20,279 bases of DNA. Origin: a virus. The stretch spans positions 1 through 20,279 of IMG/VR virus record IMGVR_UViG_3300024518_001849; one strand, 5' to 3'. A program made the translations under genes and the position numbers. Below are positions 6,570 through 13,862 of this stretch, piece by piece. The stretch's first letter is position 1, and each line of letters starts with the position of its first letter. The notes beneath the pieces were generated by a model that had not been told where the DNA came from, did not search any database, and saw only the letters and a program-made list of their open reading frames with translations.

Positions 6570-6598
6570 TTGACAATGTGTGATATGTATGTTAAATT
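6570..6598 (+). promoter_or_regulatory. Promoter P3
   Basis: TTGACA (6570-6575), 17-base spacer, TAAATT (6593-6598). It shares TTGACAATRTGTGATATGT with P1 of the minus strand. No gene with a ribosome site follows directly, so its product may be a short RNA. Confidence 0.6.
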
Positions 6599-6670
6599 AA
6601 AATCCTCCTTATTAAAGAGGTTATTGTATCTCTGTTGGACGTTAAGGTTTAACGGGGTCAGACAACCATC

Positions 6671-6706
6671 AAAAGTGATATCACATAAAGTACTTGTATC
6701 ATTTTT
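6671..6706 (+). terminator. Weak AT-rich terminator-like hairpin after P3
   Basis: AAAAGTGATA (6671-6680) pairs with TATCATTTTT (6697-6706) over ten positions, including one G-U, with a 16-base loop and a terminal T5. Few G-C pairs, so termination may be inefficient. Confidence 0.35.
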
Positions 6707-6790
6707 GAAATTCACGTGATGCTGTCGAGTCTTGGCGTGAAGTGTAAGTTTTCATATTACTGTCTTGCTAACGTGATATGAAGCTCACAG

Positions 6791-6863
6791 GTGGTGATAT
6801 GTGAATATACGGGGTTGTATTGAATCTGCAATTTTCGTAAATTTGTATGCCACACATCACCAC
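6791..6863. other. Imperfect long-loop inverted repeat
   Basis: GTGGTGATATGTG (6791-6803) and CACACATCACCAC (6851-6863) match at 12 of 13 positions with a 47-base loop. Role unknown. Confidence 0.4.
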
Positions 6864-6899
6864 AAAACTGGGTAGACGTACCTAGTAACTCGATAAAGT

Positions 6900-6936
6900 G
6901 TGGTAGGTGGCAATCTAGTAAATTGCTGCCTACCAC
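6900..6936 (+). other. Strong 15-bp hairpin
   Basis: GTGGTAGGTGGCAAT (6900-6914) pairs with ATTGCTGCCTACCAC (6922-6936) throughout, using two G-U pairs, with a 7-base loop CTAGTAA. The G-U pairs favour function as plus-strand RNA over the complement. No U-run follows, so it does not look like a terminator. Confidence 0.65.
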
Positions 6937-6939
6937 CTG

Positions 6940-7013
6940 AACACATAACATATTGTAGTTGACACTATGTAACATACGTGTTAATTTAAAGTTAGAGCAA
7001 TATGTTATGTGTT
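6940..7013. repeat. Perfect 16-bp inverted repeat bracketing promoter P4
   Basis: AACACATAACATATTG (6940-6955) is the exact reverse complement of 6998-7013. The 42 bases between contain the whole of P4 (6959-6987). Placement around both sides of a promoter suggests paired protein-binding sites or a cruciform that controls it. Confidence 0.85.
6959..6987 (+). promoter_or_regulatory. Promoter P4
   Basis: TTGACA (6959-6964), 17-base spacer, TAATTT (6982-6987). It is a near copy of P5 (shared TTGACACNATGTAACATA), and the spacer of both holds the small palindrome ATGT-A-ACAT, a possible operator half. Confidence 0.6.
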
Positions 7014-7059
7014 GGGGGTGATTGTGGTGATTTGTGCTTTATTATTCACCACCCCTAAC
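7011..7059 (+). other. Leader hairpin with alternative pairing
   Basis: GTTGGGGGTG (7011-7020) pairs with CACCCCTAAC (7050-7059) over ten positions, one G-U. The inner GTGGTGA (7024-7030) can instead pair with TCACCAC (7046-7052), which shares three bases with the outer stem, so the two folds compete. Followed by GTATTTTAAT, like the hairpin at 137-200. Confidence 0.5.
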
Positions 7060-7087
7060 GTATTTTAATGCTTGTATAACTAACTCT

Positions 7088-7130
7088 AAAAGTGGCACGC
7101 ATATTTTGACACAGAGTGCCACTTTTCTTT
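7088..7130 (+). terminator. Intrinsic terminator upstream of the late promoter
   Basis: AAAAGTGGCAC (7088-7098) and GTGCCACTTTT (7116-7126) form a perfect 11-bp stem with a 17-base loop, continued by CTTT. The A-run on the other side makes it potentially bidirectional. It would insulate the structural operon from upstream transcription and end the P4 transcript. Confidence 0.8.
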
Positions 7131-7157
7131 TGAATAAATCACCCAAACACATCGCAG

Positions 7158-7186
7158 TTGACACCATGTAACATAACTGTTATTTT
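7158..7186 (+). promoter_or_regulatory. Promoter P5, probable promoter of the packaging/structural operon
   Basis: TTGACA (7158-7163), 17-base spacer, TATTTT (7181-7186), about 30 bases before the first packaging gene and just after a terminator. Duplicated version of P4 with the same ATGTAACAT spacer element. Confidence 0.75.
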
Positions 7187-7215
7187 GACATGAGGTTAAC
7201 GATTTTAGGTGGATG

Positions 7216-7521
7216 ATGTACCACACACGAAGAAAAGACGTAAATGAGGCTCGCAGACTGTTAGCTAAGATGCAGGAGCAGGGGGGTGATACCCCACTTT
7301 CGTTCATGTTCAAAGTTTTAAACCATCCAAAACTAGATTACCCGATTAAGTTGGAGGCTGCTGCAAAGTTAGCACCATATCTATACAGTAAACAACCTGT
7401 AGAGTTACAACATACGGGTGAAATACAAGCGTTAGCCTTCTATACCCCCAATAGGCGAGAAATGAAAGTTTGCGATTCCGATTTCATAGACCCTGAGGAC
7501 GTGGATATCGATGACTTATGA
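7216..7521 (+). CDS. terS: Small terminase subunit-like protein
   Basis: A 101-aa protein immediately before the large terminase gene, overlapping it by 11 bases. The central segment (GGDTPLSFMFKVLNHPKLDY, then KLEAAAKLAPYLYSKQPV) matches the helical region seen after the DNA-binding domain in many small terminases, where the subunit recognises packaging DNA and stimulates the large subunit. It is short: no N-terminal helix-turn-helix domain is visible, only a basic stretch (YHTRRKDVNEARRLL). Two ATG codons stand in tandem (7213 and 7216). AGG at 7207-7209 is six bases before the second, which I prefer. The tail is acidic (DPEDVDIDDL). Assignment rests on position plus weak sequence resemblance. 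Confidence 0.65.
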   Translation: MYHTRRKDVNEARRLLAKMQEQGGDTPLSFMFKVLNHPKLDYPIKLEAAAKLAPYLYSKQPVELQHTGEIQALAFYTPNRREMKVCDSDFIDPEDVDIDDL

Positions 7522-8773
7522 CCTAGTTAAAGATTACTGCGATAATGTAATCGGAAACCTAACCTTACCACAGAAGAAAATTTTTTATTCAGATAAGAGG
7601 TTTAAGGTTGTGGTTGCTGGTCGCAGGTTTGGTAAAACGGTGTTGGGTATAAACGATTGCTTATACGAGGCTATGCAAGGTTCAAATAGAGAAATCTGGT
7701 ACGTTGCACCCACTTACATGTTGGCGAAATCCTTGGTATGGGAAGCGTTAAAAGGTTCTATACCTATAGAGCTGTTGAAAAGTAAGAATGAGAAAGAATT
7801 ATCAATAGTCCTAAGAGGTTTCAACTCCAAGATTGTTTTGAAGGGTGCTGACAATCCTGACAGTCTGAGGGGTGCAGGGTTAAATCATGTGGTATTTGAT
7901 GAGGCTGCTGATATATCACCTGAGGCATGGTATCAGGTGATATATCCAGCTCTCACAGATAAACAAGGTTCAGCGTTATTTATCGGAACACCTCAAGGTT
8001 ACAATTGGTTTTATGACTTGTATGTTGACGCTGAGAATGATTCGCTTTGGCAAGCGTTCACGTTCACTACTGCGGACGGTGGTAATGTACCGCAAGAGGA
8101 GTTGGATTACGCCAAGCGGACATTGTCGAAAAAACACTACGAACAAGAGTTCTTAGCTTCATTTGAAACTTTGTCAAATAGAGTTTACTTTACTTTTGAT
8201 AGGCGATATAATGTTGATAGTAGTGTCGAAGATTTGGGGGGTGATATTCACATTGGGATGGATTTTAACGTTAGCCCTATGTCGTGTACGATAAGTAGTA
8301 AGTGTTCAGACCAATTACACACGTGGGACGAGATATGCATATTGAACGGTAATACTGAAGAAATGGCACTAGAGATAAAAACCAGATTTGCAGATAGAAA
8401 GATTATAGTTTATCCCGACCCCTCTGGAAAGAGTAGGAAAACAAGTGCGGTGACAGGTAGAACCGATTTTACTATATTGAGAGAGTTCGGGTTTGAAGTT
8501 GTGTCACCTAACAAAGCGCCACCCGTAGTTGATAGGATTAATGAGGTCAACGCCTTAATGTGTAATTATAAGGAACAAAGACGGGCGTTCATTCACCCCA
8601 GATGTAAGAATTTGATAAAAGGTTTTGACGGTTTGACGTATAAAAAGGATACGTCGCAGCCAGATAAGACTTTGGGGTTAGACCACTTCCCCGACGGTTA
8701 TGGTTACAAAGTTCACATGATGTTCCCTATCGTTGGGAATAAGGTTAGTAAGTTAAAAATATTAGGGTTGTAA
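7511..8773 (+). CDS. terL: Terminase large subunit (packaging ATPase and nuclease)
   Basis: A 420-aa motor that pumps DNA into the prohead and cuts the concatemer. ATPase: Walker A AGRRFGKT (36-43), Walker B VVFDEA with Asp130 and catalytic Glu131, coupling motif FIGTPQG (about 157-163). The RNase H-like nuclease domain shows GMDFN with Asp251, YPDPSG with Asp303 and the third acidic site in DHFPDGYGY (Asp391/Asp395). The length is usual for compact terminases, and no segment is missing. The start ATG 7511 lies inside the end of the preceding gene, so translation is likely coupled. Confidence 0.95.
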   Translation: MTYDLVKDYCDNVIGNLTLPQKKIFYSDKRFKVVVAGRRFGKTVLGINDCLYEAMQGSNREIWYVAPTYMLAKSLVWEALKGSIPIELLKSKNEKELSIVLRGFNSKIVLKGADNPDSLRGAGLNHVVFDEAADISPEAWYQVIYPALTDKQGSALFIGTPQGYNWFYDLYVDAENDSLWQAFTFTTADGGNVPQEELDYAKRTLSKKHYEQEFLASFETLSNRVYFTFDRRYNVDSSVEDLGGDIHIGMDFNVSPMSCTISSKCSDQLHTWDEICILNGNTEEMALEIKTRFADRKIIVYPDPSGKSRKTSAVTGRTDFTILREFGFEVVSPNKAPPVVDRINEVNALMCNYKEQRRAFIHPRCKNLIKGFDGLTYKKDTSQPDKTLGLDHFPDGYGYKVHMMFPIVGNKVSKLKILGL

Positions 8774-8775
8774 TT

Positions 8776-10194
8776 ATGTCAGTTGACACCGAACACGAGA
8801 CGTATAAAGAATTTAAAAGTATCTGGTCGAAATGTAGGGACGTGGTGTCGGGTCAAGAGAAGGTGCATAGTAAAGGTGACCTATATCTACCTAAGTTGTC
8901 AGGTCAAAACTCATCGGAGTACGAGGCATATAAATATAGAGCTTTGTTTTACAATGCCACCCAAAGGACAGTTGACGCAATGGTTGGGTTATTGTTCAGG
9001 AAAGACCCTAACGTTGAAGTTCCGACAAGTGTTGAACTTTGGTTAGATAACATTGATATGCAAGGTAACTCGTTAGATAATTTTGTACAGAAGTTAGCTG
9101 AGGATGTGTTGACTGTGGGGAGGTACGGTGTACTTGTTGAACACCCTGTAAAGACGGACGACGTAGTTACTCAAAATGACGCTGAGAGGGTGGGATTGAG
9201 ACCTTTTATAACGGGTTACTCTGCTGAAAATGTTGTGAATTGGAACACCACCGTAGTAAACAACGTCACACTACTCAATCAAGTGGTACTGAGGGAGTAC
9301 AGTACCGAGCCAGGTAATAGTGATTTTGAGTGGAATTGCGTAGAGAAATATAGGGTTTTAGATTTGAGCCTTGAGAATGGTGGGCGTTACCGACAAAGAG
9401 TCTTTAGAGCAGTAGATAACGGTAACTTCATGTTGGAATCGGAAGTATTCCCTACAAATAACGGTAATCCGTTTTTTGAAATACCGTTTATTATTATCAG
9501 TGCTAAAGATTGTGATTTCGAGGTTGTTAAACCCCCTATTTTGGACTTGGTAAATGTAAATGTATCTCATTACGTGACTACTGCGGATTTGGAACATGGT
9601 GCACATTACACAGGACTACCTACAGTGGTGGTAACTGGTCACAGTAAAGGTGAAAATGAGTCGTTTAAGATTGGTTCAACTTCAGCGTGGGTATTTGCTG
9701 AAGAAGAAGCGGACGTAAAATATCTAGAGTTCACAGGTCAAGGGTTGGAGGCTTTGGAGAAACGTACCGCATCAAAAGAGCGACAAATGGCAACATTGGG
9801 GGCAAGATTGTTGGCTGAGGATAAGGCTGCAGCTGAGACGGCAGAAGCTCACAATATAAAACGGCAAGGTGAAAACTCAGCTTTATCAGCGGTAGGACAA
9901 TCGATATCGTCGGGTGTAACACAAGCGTTGCGGATTTTGTCCGAGTGGTCTGGTGTGGACGGCGGAGAGATTGAATATTCCATAAACGATGACTTTACAC
10001 CTGATAGTATGGATTCAACCATGCTGGTGGCATTACTTCAAACGTGGCAATCTGGGGGTATGTCATACGTAGAATTTATCCGAAATCTAAAAAGAGGGGA
10101 GTTGATTAGTGCGGATAAAAGTGCTGGAGATGTGAAAGATGAGATTGAGCTTGAGGGTCCCATAATTACCAACACTGTAGATGAAGGGTTTTAA
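8776..10194 (+). CDS. Portal protein, DUF4055 family
   Basis: A 472-aa protein following the large terminase after two bases. YLPKLSGQNSSEYEAYKYRA, NATQRTVDAMVGLLFRKDP and a segment with VGRYGVLVEHP match DUF4055, the portal family of many siphoviruses. The portal is the dodecameric ring at the capsid vertex through which DNA enters and leaves and to which terminase and neck proteins dock. A helical stretch near 320-380 (SKERQMATLGARLLAEDKAA, then AEAHNIKRQGENSAL) corresponds to the crown/stem-proximal helices of this family. The stop overlaps the next start by one base (TAATG), indicating coupled translation. Confidence 0.85.
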   Translation: MSVDTEHETYKEFKSIWSKCRDVVSGQEKVHSKGDLYLPKLSGQNSSEYEAYKYRALFYNATQRTVDAMVGLLFRKDPNVEVPTSVELWLDNIDMQGNSLDNFVQKLAEDVLTVGRYGVLVEHPVKTDDVVTQNDAERVGLRPFITGYSAENVVNWNTTVVNNVTLLNQVVLREYSTEPGNSDFEWNCVEKYRVLDLSLENGGRYRQRVFRAVDNGNFMLESEVFPTNNGNPFFEIPFIIISAKDCDFEVVKPPILDLVNVNVSHYVTTADLEHGAHYTGLPTVVVTGHSKGENESFKIGSTSAWVFAEEEADVKYLEFTGQGLEALEKRTASKERQMATLGARLLAEDKAAAETAEAHNIKRQGENSALSAVGQSISSGVTQALRILSEWSGVDGGEIEYSINDDFTPDSMDSTMLVALLQTWQSGGMSYVEFIRNLKRGELISADKSAGDVKDEIELEGPIITNTVDEGF

Positions 10195-11246
10195 TGGTCA
10201 ACGCTAATGATGAGATTTTTGAAAAGACCTTAGACCAACAGTTGAACAGCTTTAGGATTGAGGGTGATATACGGACTAAGGTTTTGAAAGACTTGTTGAA
10301 AATGGAAAAAAAGATAATCAAGAAAATTGAACTTATCGCACCGGAACAAGCTGAGAACTTCACAACTAGACGACTTAACCGAATGTTGAGAGAGGTTAGA
10401 AAGATAATTAGAACCGACTATAAAGATATAGATAAAAAACTTGGTGAGGAGTTGGCGGAGTTGGCTAGAATAGAATCTAAAAGACAGGGGGTTATATTAG
10501 CCGATTCCTTAGATGTGGAGTTAGATACCGACTTTCTGCCTATATCTAAGATAAATTCAATCTACAAAAATTCTTTGATTGAAGGTGCACCAAGTTCTGA
10601 ATGGTGGTCAAGGCAGTCTTCACAATTGCAAAGAAAGTTTCAAGATGAGATGCGTGTTGGGATTCTTTCAGGTGACACTAACGCACAACTTGTGCGTAGG
10701 GTTAGAGGTAGTAAAAGTTTTAATTTTAAAAACGGTATAATGCAAGTTTCGAGAAGGAACGCCGAGGCTCTGGTTAGAAGTTCTGTGCAAACATCGTCTA
10801 ATCAAGCTAGATTTGAGATGATGGAAGCTAATGTAAATTTGATAGGTTCATATAGACATGTGTCAACTTTGGATTCGAGAACTAGTAGCGTATGCATTGT
10901 TAGGGATGGTAAACGGTGGAAAGCTGACACTAAAGAACCCCTAGGACATTCGCTACCTTTTCTAATACCCCCGATACATTGGAATTGTAGGAGTAGTTCA
11001 GTTGCTGAGGTTAAGGGTACTAGATTACCTAAAGATGCAACTAGAGCTTCCGACTCTGGGGAAGTGCCTGCAAATGACAATTTTGAGGATTTTTTATCTA
11101 AGAAAGGTAAAGGTTATCAAGATGAAACTTTAGGTAAAGGTAAAGCTGAATTGTGGAGAAATGGGAAAATAACTTTAAATCAACTTTTAGACCAGCAGGG
11201 TAACCCTTTGACGTTATCCCAGTTGGAAGCTAAATATAATCAATAA
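10194..11246 (+). CDS. Minor head protein, Mu gpF-like
   Basis: A 350-aa protein. The N-terminal 130 residues are strongly helical and charged. The C-terminal part carries the signature of the Mu F-like head morphogenesis domain: STLDSRTSSVC, DGKRW, then LIPPIHWNCRSSS (about residues 225-270), with the conserved Cys and His-x-Asn-Cys-Arg. Members sit next to the portal inside proheads and are needed for head assembly; their chemistry is not settled. It overlaps the portal stop by one base and is followed after 12 bases by the scaffold, the usual order. Confidence 0.85.
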   Translation: MVNANDEIFEKTLDQQLNSFRIEGDIRTKVLKDLLKMEKKIIKKIELIAPEQAENFTTRRLNRMLREVRKIIRTDYKDIDKKLGEELAELARIESKRQGVILADSLDVELDTDFLPISKINSIYKNSLIEGAPSSEWWSRQSSQLQRKFQDEMRVGILSGDTNAQLVRRVRGSKSFNFKNGIMQVSRRNAEALVRSSVQTSSNQARFEMMEANVNLIGSYRHVSTLDSRTSSVCIVRDGKRWKADTKEPLGHSLPFLIPPIHWNCRSSSVAEVKGTRLPKDATRASDSGEVPANDNFEDFLSKKGKGYQDETLGKGKAELWRNGKITLNQLLDQQGNPLTLSQLEAKYNQ

Positions 11247-11258
11247 AGGAGTGTCCAA

Positions 11259-11915
11259 ATGGATTTAACTGAAGTGAAAAACTTTTTATCTACTAACGAT
11301 GAAGGAAAAACCTATCTCAATGAGTTGATAGAGAAAGCTAAGGAGGGGTTAGTGAAGAAGAATAGCGAGTTGTTGGGTATAAATAAGAAGTTGAAGACTG
11401 AGAAAGAGGAGGTTAAGAAAATTAACGACAACCTAATTGCCGACAATGAGAGGCTTGAGGATTCTAAAACGCAAAAAACCAGTGACGTGGAGGAGGCTTT
11501 GAAGAAGCAAAAAGAGCGTTATGATAGGGATTTTGAAAAATTGACGGGTGAAAAAAATTCAATTTCGACCCAATTGACTAGTTTATTAGTTGATTCTGGC
11601 TTAAAAGATGCATTAATTTCATCAAATGTGTCAAAAGAGTATTTACCTGCGGTGACGGCTCTGTTAAAGTTAGATAACAAGATTGAAATATCTTCAGAAG
11701 GAGATATACCGAAAGCCGTAATTGGTAGTGAAGACTTGTCGGACTTTGTTAAAAGTTGGTCGGAGTCGGATACAGGTAAATTATACACCTCTGCAAGGGA
11801 TAATTCAGGCGGTGGAGCTCACGGCTCAAACATTAAAAGCAACGCTATAAATGTCGGGAACTTGTCACCACAAGATAGGATGGTGTTAGCAAGAAAACAA
11901 TCACAAAGCAATTAA
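11259..11915 (+). CDS. Scaffold-like protein
   Basis: A 218-aa, highly charged protein with a long predicted coiled coil at about residues 25-110 (LVKKNSELLGINKKLKTEKE and onward), a middle segment SGLKDALISSNVSKEYLPAV and a Gly/Ser-rich linker before a short C-terminal helix (SPQDRMVLARKQ). This layout (coil, then a C-terminal capsid-binding tip) is that of phage scaffolding proteins of the DUF4355/gp20 kind, which shape the prohead and then leave. It lies directly before the major capsid gene. A strong AAGGAG precedes ATG 11259. No protease domain is visible here or next door. Confidence 0.75.
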   Translation: MDLTEVKNFLSTNDEGKTYLNELIEKAKEGLVKKNSELLGINKKLKTEKEEVKKINDNLIADNERLEDSKTQKTSDVEEALKKQKERYDRDFEKLTGEKNSISTQLTSLLVDSGLKDALISSNVSKEYLPAVTALLKLDNKIEISSEGDIPKAVIGSEDLSDFVKSWSESDTGKLYTSARDNSGGGAHGSNIKSNAINVGNLSPQDRMVLARKQSQSN

Positions 11916-11936
11916 ATTTAAACAAGGATAATTATA

Positions 11937-12869
11937 ATGCCTATTACTTTAGTCGAAGCTAACAAGTTAGCGTTAGGACGTAACCAAACAATGTTATCAG
12001 CTATCATAGAATTGTTTGCCACAACGTCACCAATTCTAAAAATCTTACCTTTCAGAGATATTGAAGGGAATGCTTTATCTTACAATCTGCAAGAGACTCT
12101 ACCCGGTATCGGATTTAGAGGGGTGAACGCTGCTTTTGCAGAATCAACCGGTGTAATCAACCCAAAAACTGAGCAATTAGTTATTGCTGGTGGTGATATG
12201 GACGTTGACAGTTTCATCATTAATACTCAGGGTTCAGGTATACGTGAAACTCACGAGACTATGAAAGTTACGGCTGCTGCATTACGTTGGACAAAAGAAT
12301 TTATTAAGGGTGACAACACCACAGACCCTACGGTATTTAGTGGGTTACAAGCTCGTGTTTCTGGAGATCAGGTGATTAGTGCCGGTAGTGATTCAGGTGG
12401 GTCAGCATTATCTTTGAATTCCTTGGATAGGTTAATTGACCAAGTGAGTGGTCCAACCCATTTAGTAATGAACAAGACTCTACGTCGCAGATTAACCGCA
12501 GCTTCAAGAGACCCTGCGGTTGGTGGTGATATTCATCGTACGGTTGACCAGTTTGGGGTGCAAGTCACGTCATATGCAGGATTACCCATTTTGGAGATGG
12601 AGCGAGATAATGAGGATAACGAAATCTTAGGTTTTGATGAAGCTGCCTTCACGGGTACGCCCACAGCAACATCAATTTACTGTTTGAGTGTCGGTACAAA
12701 TAAGTTATCTGGTATTCAAAACGGTGGTATTCGAGTTAGAGACTTAGGAGAATTACAATCTAAACCTGTTATGCGTACACGTGTGGAATGGTACACGGGT
12801 ATGACTATATATAATGGGAGGTCTGTGGCGAGATTGAACCATATCGCTGATGCACCAGTTGTCAAATAA
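11937..12869 (+). CDS. Major capsid protein (HK97-fold expected)
   Basis: A 310-aa protein between scaffold and cement genes. Segments such as ALRWTKEFIKGD (long spine-helix region), SGPTHLVMNKTLRRRLTAASRD and GLPILEMERDN (peripheral/axial domain) read as a major capsid protein of the type found beside Bbp16-like cement proteins. There is no N-terminal delta domain, consistent with a separate scaffold gene. AAGGATAATT provides the ribosome site. Hundreds of copies per particle are expected, so strong expression is needed. I see no obvious cross-linking Lys/Asn pair and cannot judge one from sequence. Confidence 0.85.
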   Translation: MPITLVEANKLALGRNQTMLSAIIELFATTSPILKILPFRDIEGNALSYNLQETLPGIGFRGVNAAFAESTGVINPKTEQLVIAGGDMDVDSFIINTQGSGIRETHETMKVTAAALRWTKEFIKGDNTTDPTVFSGLQARVSGDQVISAGSDSGGSALSLNSLDRLIDQVSGPTHLVMNKTLRRRLTAASRDPAVGGDIHRTVDQFGVQVTSYAGLPILEMERDNEDNEILGFDEAAFTGTPTATSIYCLSVGTNKLSGIQNGGIRVRDLGELQSKPVMRTRVEWYTGMTIYNGRSVARLNHIADAPVVK

Positions 12870-12891
12870 TTATTTATAAGGAGTAAGTACT

Positions 12892-13347
12892 ATGTCTATT
12901 AATTCACAACGCCCCATTGCTAACGGTGTCGTCAAAGATGTTTTATTAGAGTTAAAAGATTCGGGTTTGGTAGCTGTGTCTGCAGCTGCTCAAGTCGGTG
13001 GTCAGGATAAAATATTAGATTTAGGTTTAGGTAAGTTTAGAGCTGACGTAATTATTGATGCTTCAGCGGTTGAAGTTGACACGGATGATGAACGTTATAC
13101 TATCATCACTCAATTCTCAACTTCAGATACCTTTGCATCCAATATCGTGAATGGTACAACGTTGTACCTAGGTTCTGACGGTGGGGCTTTGGCAAACGCT
13201 GATACGGGTAATGTTGAAGGTAGATATAAACTACCTTTCACAAACATAATTGATGATGTACACTATCAATATATGCGATTGTTTACGATTGTGAGTGGTA
13301 CAATTGCCACAGGTATAGATTATGAAGCTTTTGTAACTATACGATAG
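12892..13347 (+). CDS. Bbp16-like capsid cement (decoration) protein, copy 1
   Basis: A 151-aa, strand-rich protein right after the major capsid gene. The pattern ILDLGLGKFRADVII, ITQFSTSDTFAS, GRYKLPF and HYQYMRLFTIVSGTIATGI follows the Bbp16 family, whose members bind the outside of the capsid as trimers and stabilise it (established for phage BPP-1; assignment here by pattern). ATAAGGAG lies seven bases before ATG 12892. It is paralogous to the next gene: both start MSI(N/I)SQR and share ILDLG/IIDIG, QFS..(D/G)TFAS and DVHY(Q/R)YMR in register. A hairpin follows its stop codon. Confidence 0.75.
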   Translation: MSINSQRPIANGVVKDVLLELKDSGLVAVSAAAQVGGQDKILDLGLGKFRADVIIDASAVEVDTDDERYTIITQFSTSDTFASNIVNGTTLYLGSDGGALANADTGNVEGRYKLPFTNIIDDVHYQYMRLFTIVSGTIATGIDYEAFVTIR

Positions 13348-13355
13348 TTGTTGAA

Positions 13356-13381
13356 AGAGGTGGGGGTAACTCTCCACCTCT
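13356..13381 (+). other. Hairpin between the two cement genes
   Basis: AGAGGTGGGGG and TCTCCACCTCT form an 11-position stem (two G-U pairs) with loop TAAC. No U-run follows and the next ribosome site begins within ten bases, so it may limit readthrough, block RNA decay or slow initiation on copy 2. Confidence 0.6.
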
Positions 13382-13399
13382 ATAATGCGGAGTAAAAAT

Positions 13400-13849
13400 A
13401 TGTCCATAATTTCCCAACGTCTTGTTGCCAATACCAACACTCAAGACGTCACCTTAATACTGAAGGATAGTGGTTTTGTGTTGACTTCTTCACCTGCCCA
13501 AGTTGATGGTCAGGACAGGATAATTGATATCGGTACGGGTAAGGTTGAAGGTGATGTGATTGTAAAGGTTACAGACATTGAAGTTGACTCAGGAAACGAA
13601 TTGTATGGTATCATTTGCCAATTTTCAAATGATGGTACTTTTGCATCGGGGGTAACGTCACCATTAACGCTATTTGCTGGAGTACCGAACCCTATACCGG
13701 GTGACATCACCTTAGGTGTGGGTAATTACACGTTACCTTTTGTAAATGTGTTTGGGGATGTACATTATAGGTATATGCGTCAATATACGTTCATACTTGG
13801 TGCAGTTGTGTCAGGTATCAACTACACTTCTTATATAGTTTATAAATAA
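13400..13849 (+). CDS. Bbp16-like capsid cement (decoration) protein, copy 2
   Basis: A 149-aa protein paralogous to the preceding gene, with the same order of motifs: SIISQRLVAN, VTLILKDSGFVL, RIIDIGTGK, CQFSNDGTFASG, YTLPFVNVFGDVHYRYMRQY and SGINYTSYIVY. The chosen start ATG 13400 has CGGAGT eight bases upstream and aligns with the start of copy 1; an ATG five codons earlier (13385) has no such site. The paralogues have diverged well below identity, so they are probably both functional: two decoration proteins at different capsid positions, or a mixed trimer. Which one is abundant cannot be told from sequence. Confidence 0.75.
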   Translation: MSIISQRLVANTNTQDVTLILKDSGFVLTSSPAQVDGQDRIIDIGTGKVEGDVIVKVTDIEVDSGNELYGIICQFSNDGTFASGVTSPLTLFAGVPNPIPGDITLGVGNYTLPFVNVFGDVHYRYMRQYTFILGAVVSGINYTSYIVYK

Positions 13850-13862
13850 AAGGATTAGAATA

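Larger units (their letters stand above)
6994..7130 (+). ncRNA. Candidate small RNA (P4 transcript)
   Basis: A transcript from P4 would start near 6994, fold the hairpin(s) at 7011-7059 and end at the terminator at 7088-7130, giving about 135 bases. No start codon with a ribosome site opens a plausible frame inside. Boundaries are inferred from promoter and terminator only. Confidence 0.3.
5959..7215. other. 1.25-kb non-coding control region
   Basis: No reading frame here has both a ribosome site and recognisable sequence. The first half (5979-6454) is a dense array of TGTTCG/CGAACA motifs plus a T-rich tract. The second half holds three promoter-like sequences and several hairpins, one a convincing terminator. 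The stretches 6460-6569 and 6707-6790 show nothing I can name. Confidence 0.75.

Noticed and set aside
6719-6781. 20-codon frame (MLSSLGVK...) between P3 and P4
   Set aside because: Too short, with no ribosome site; cannot be distinguished from chance.
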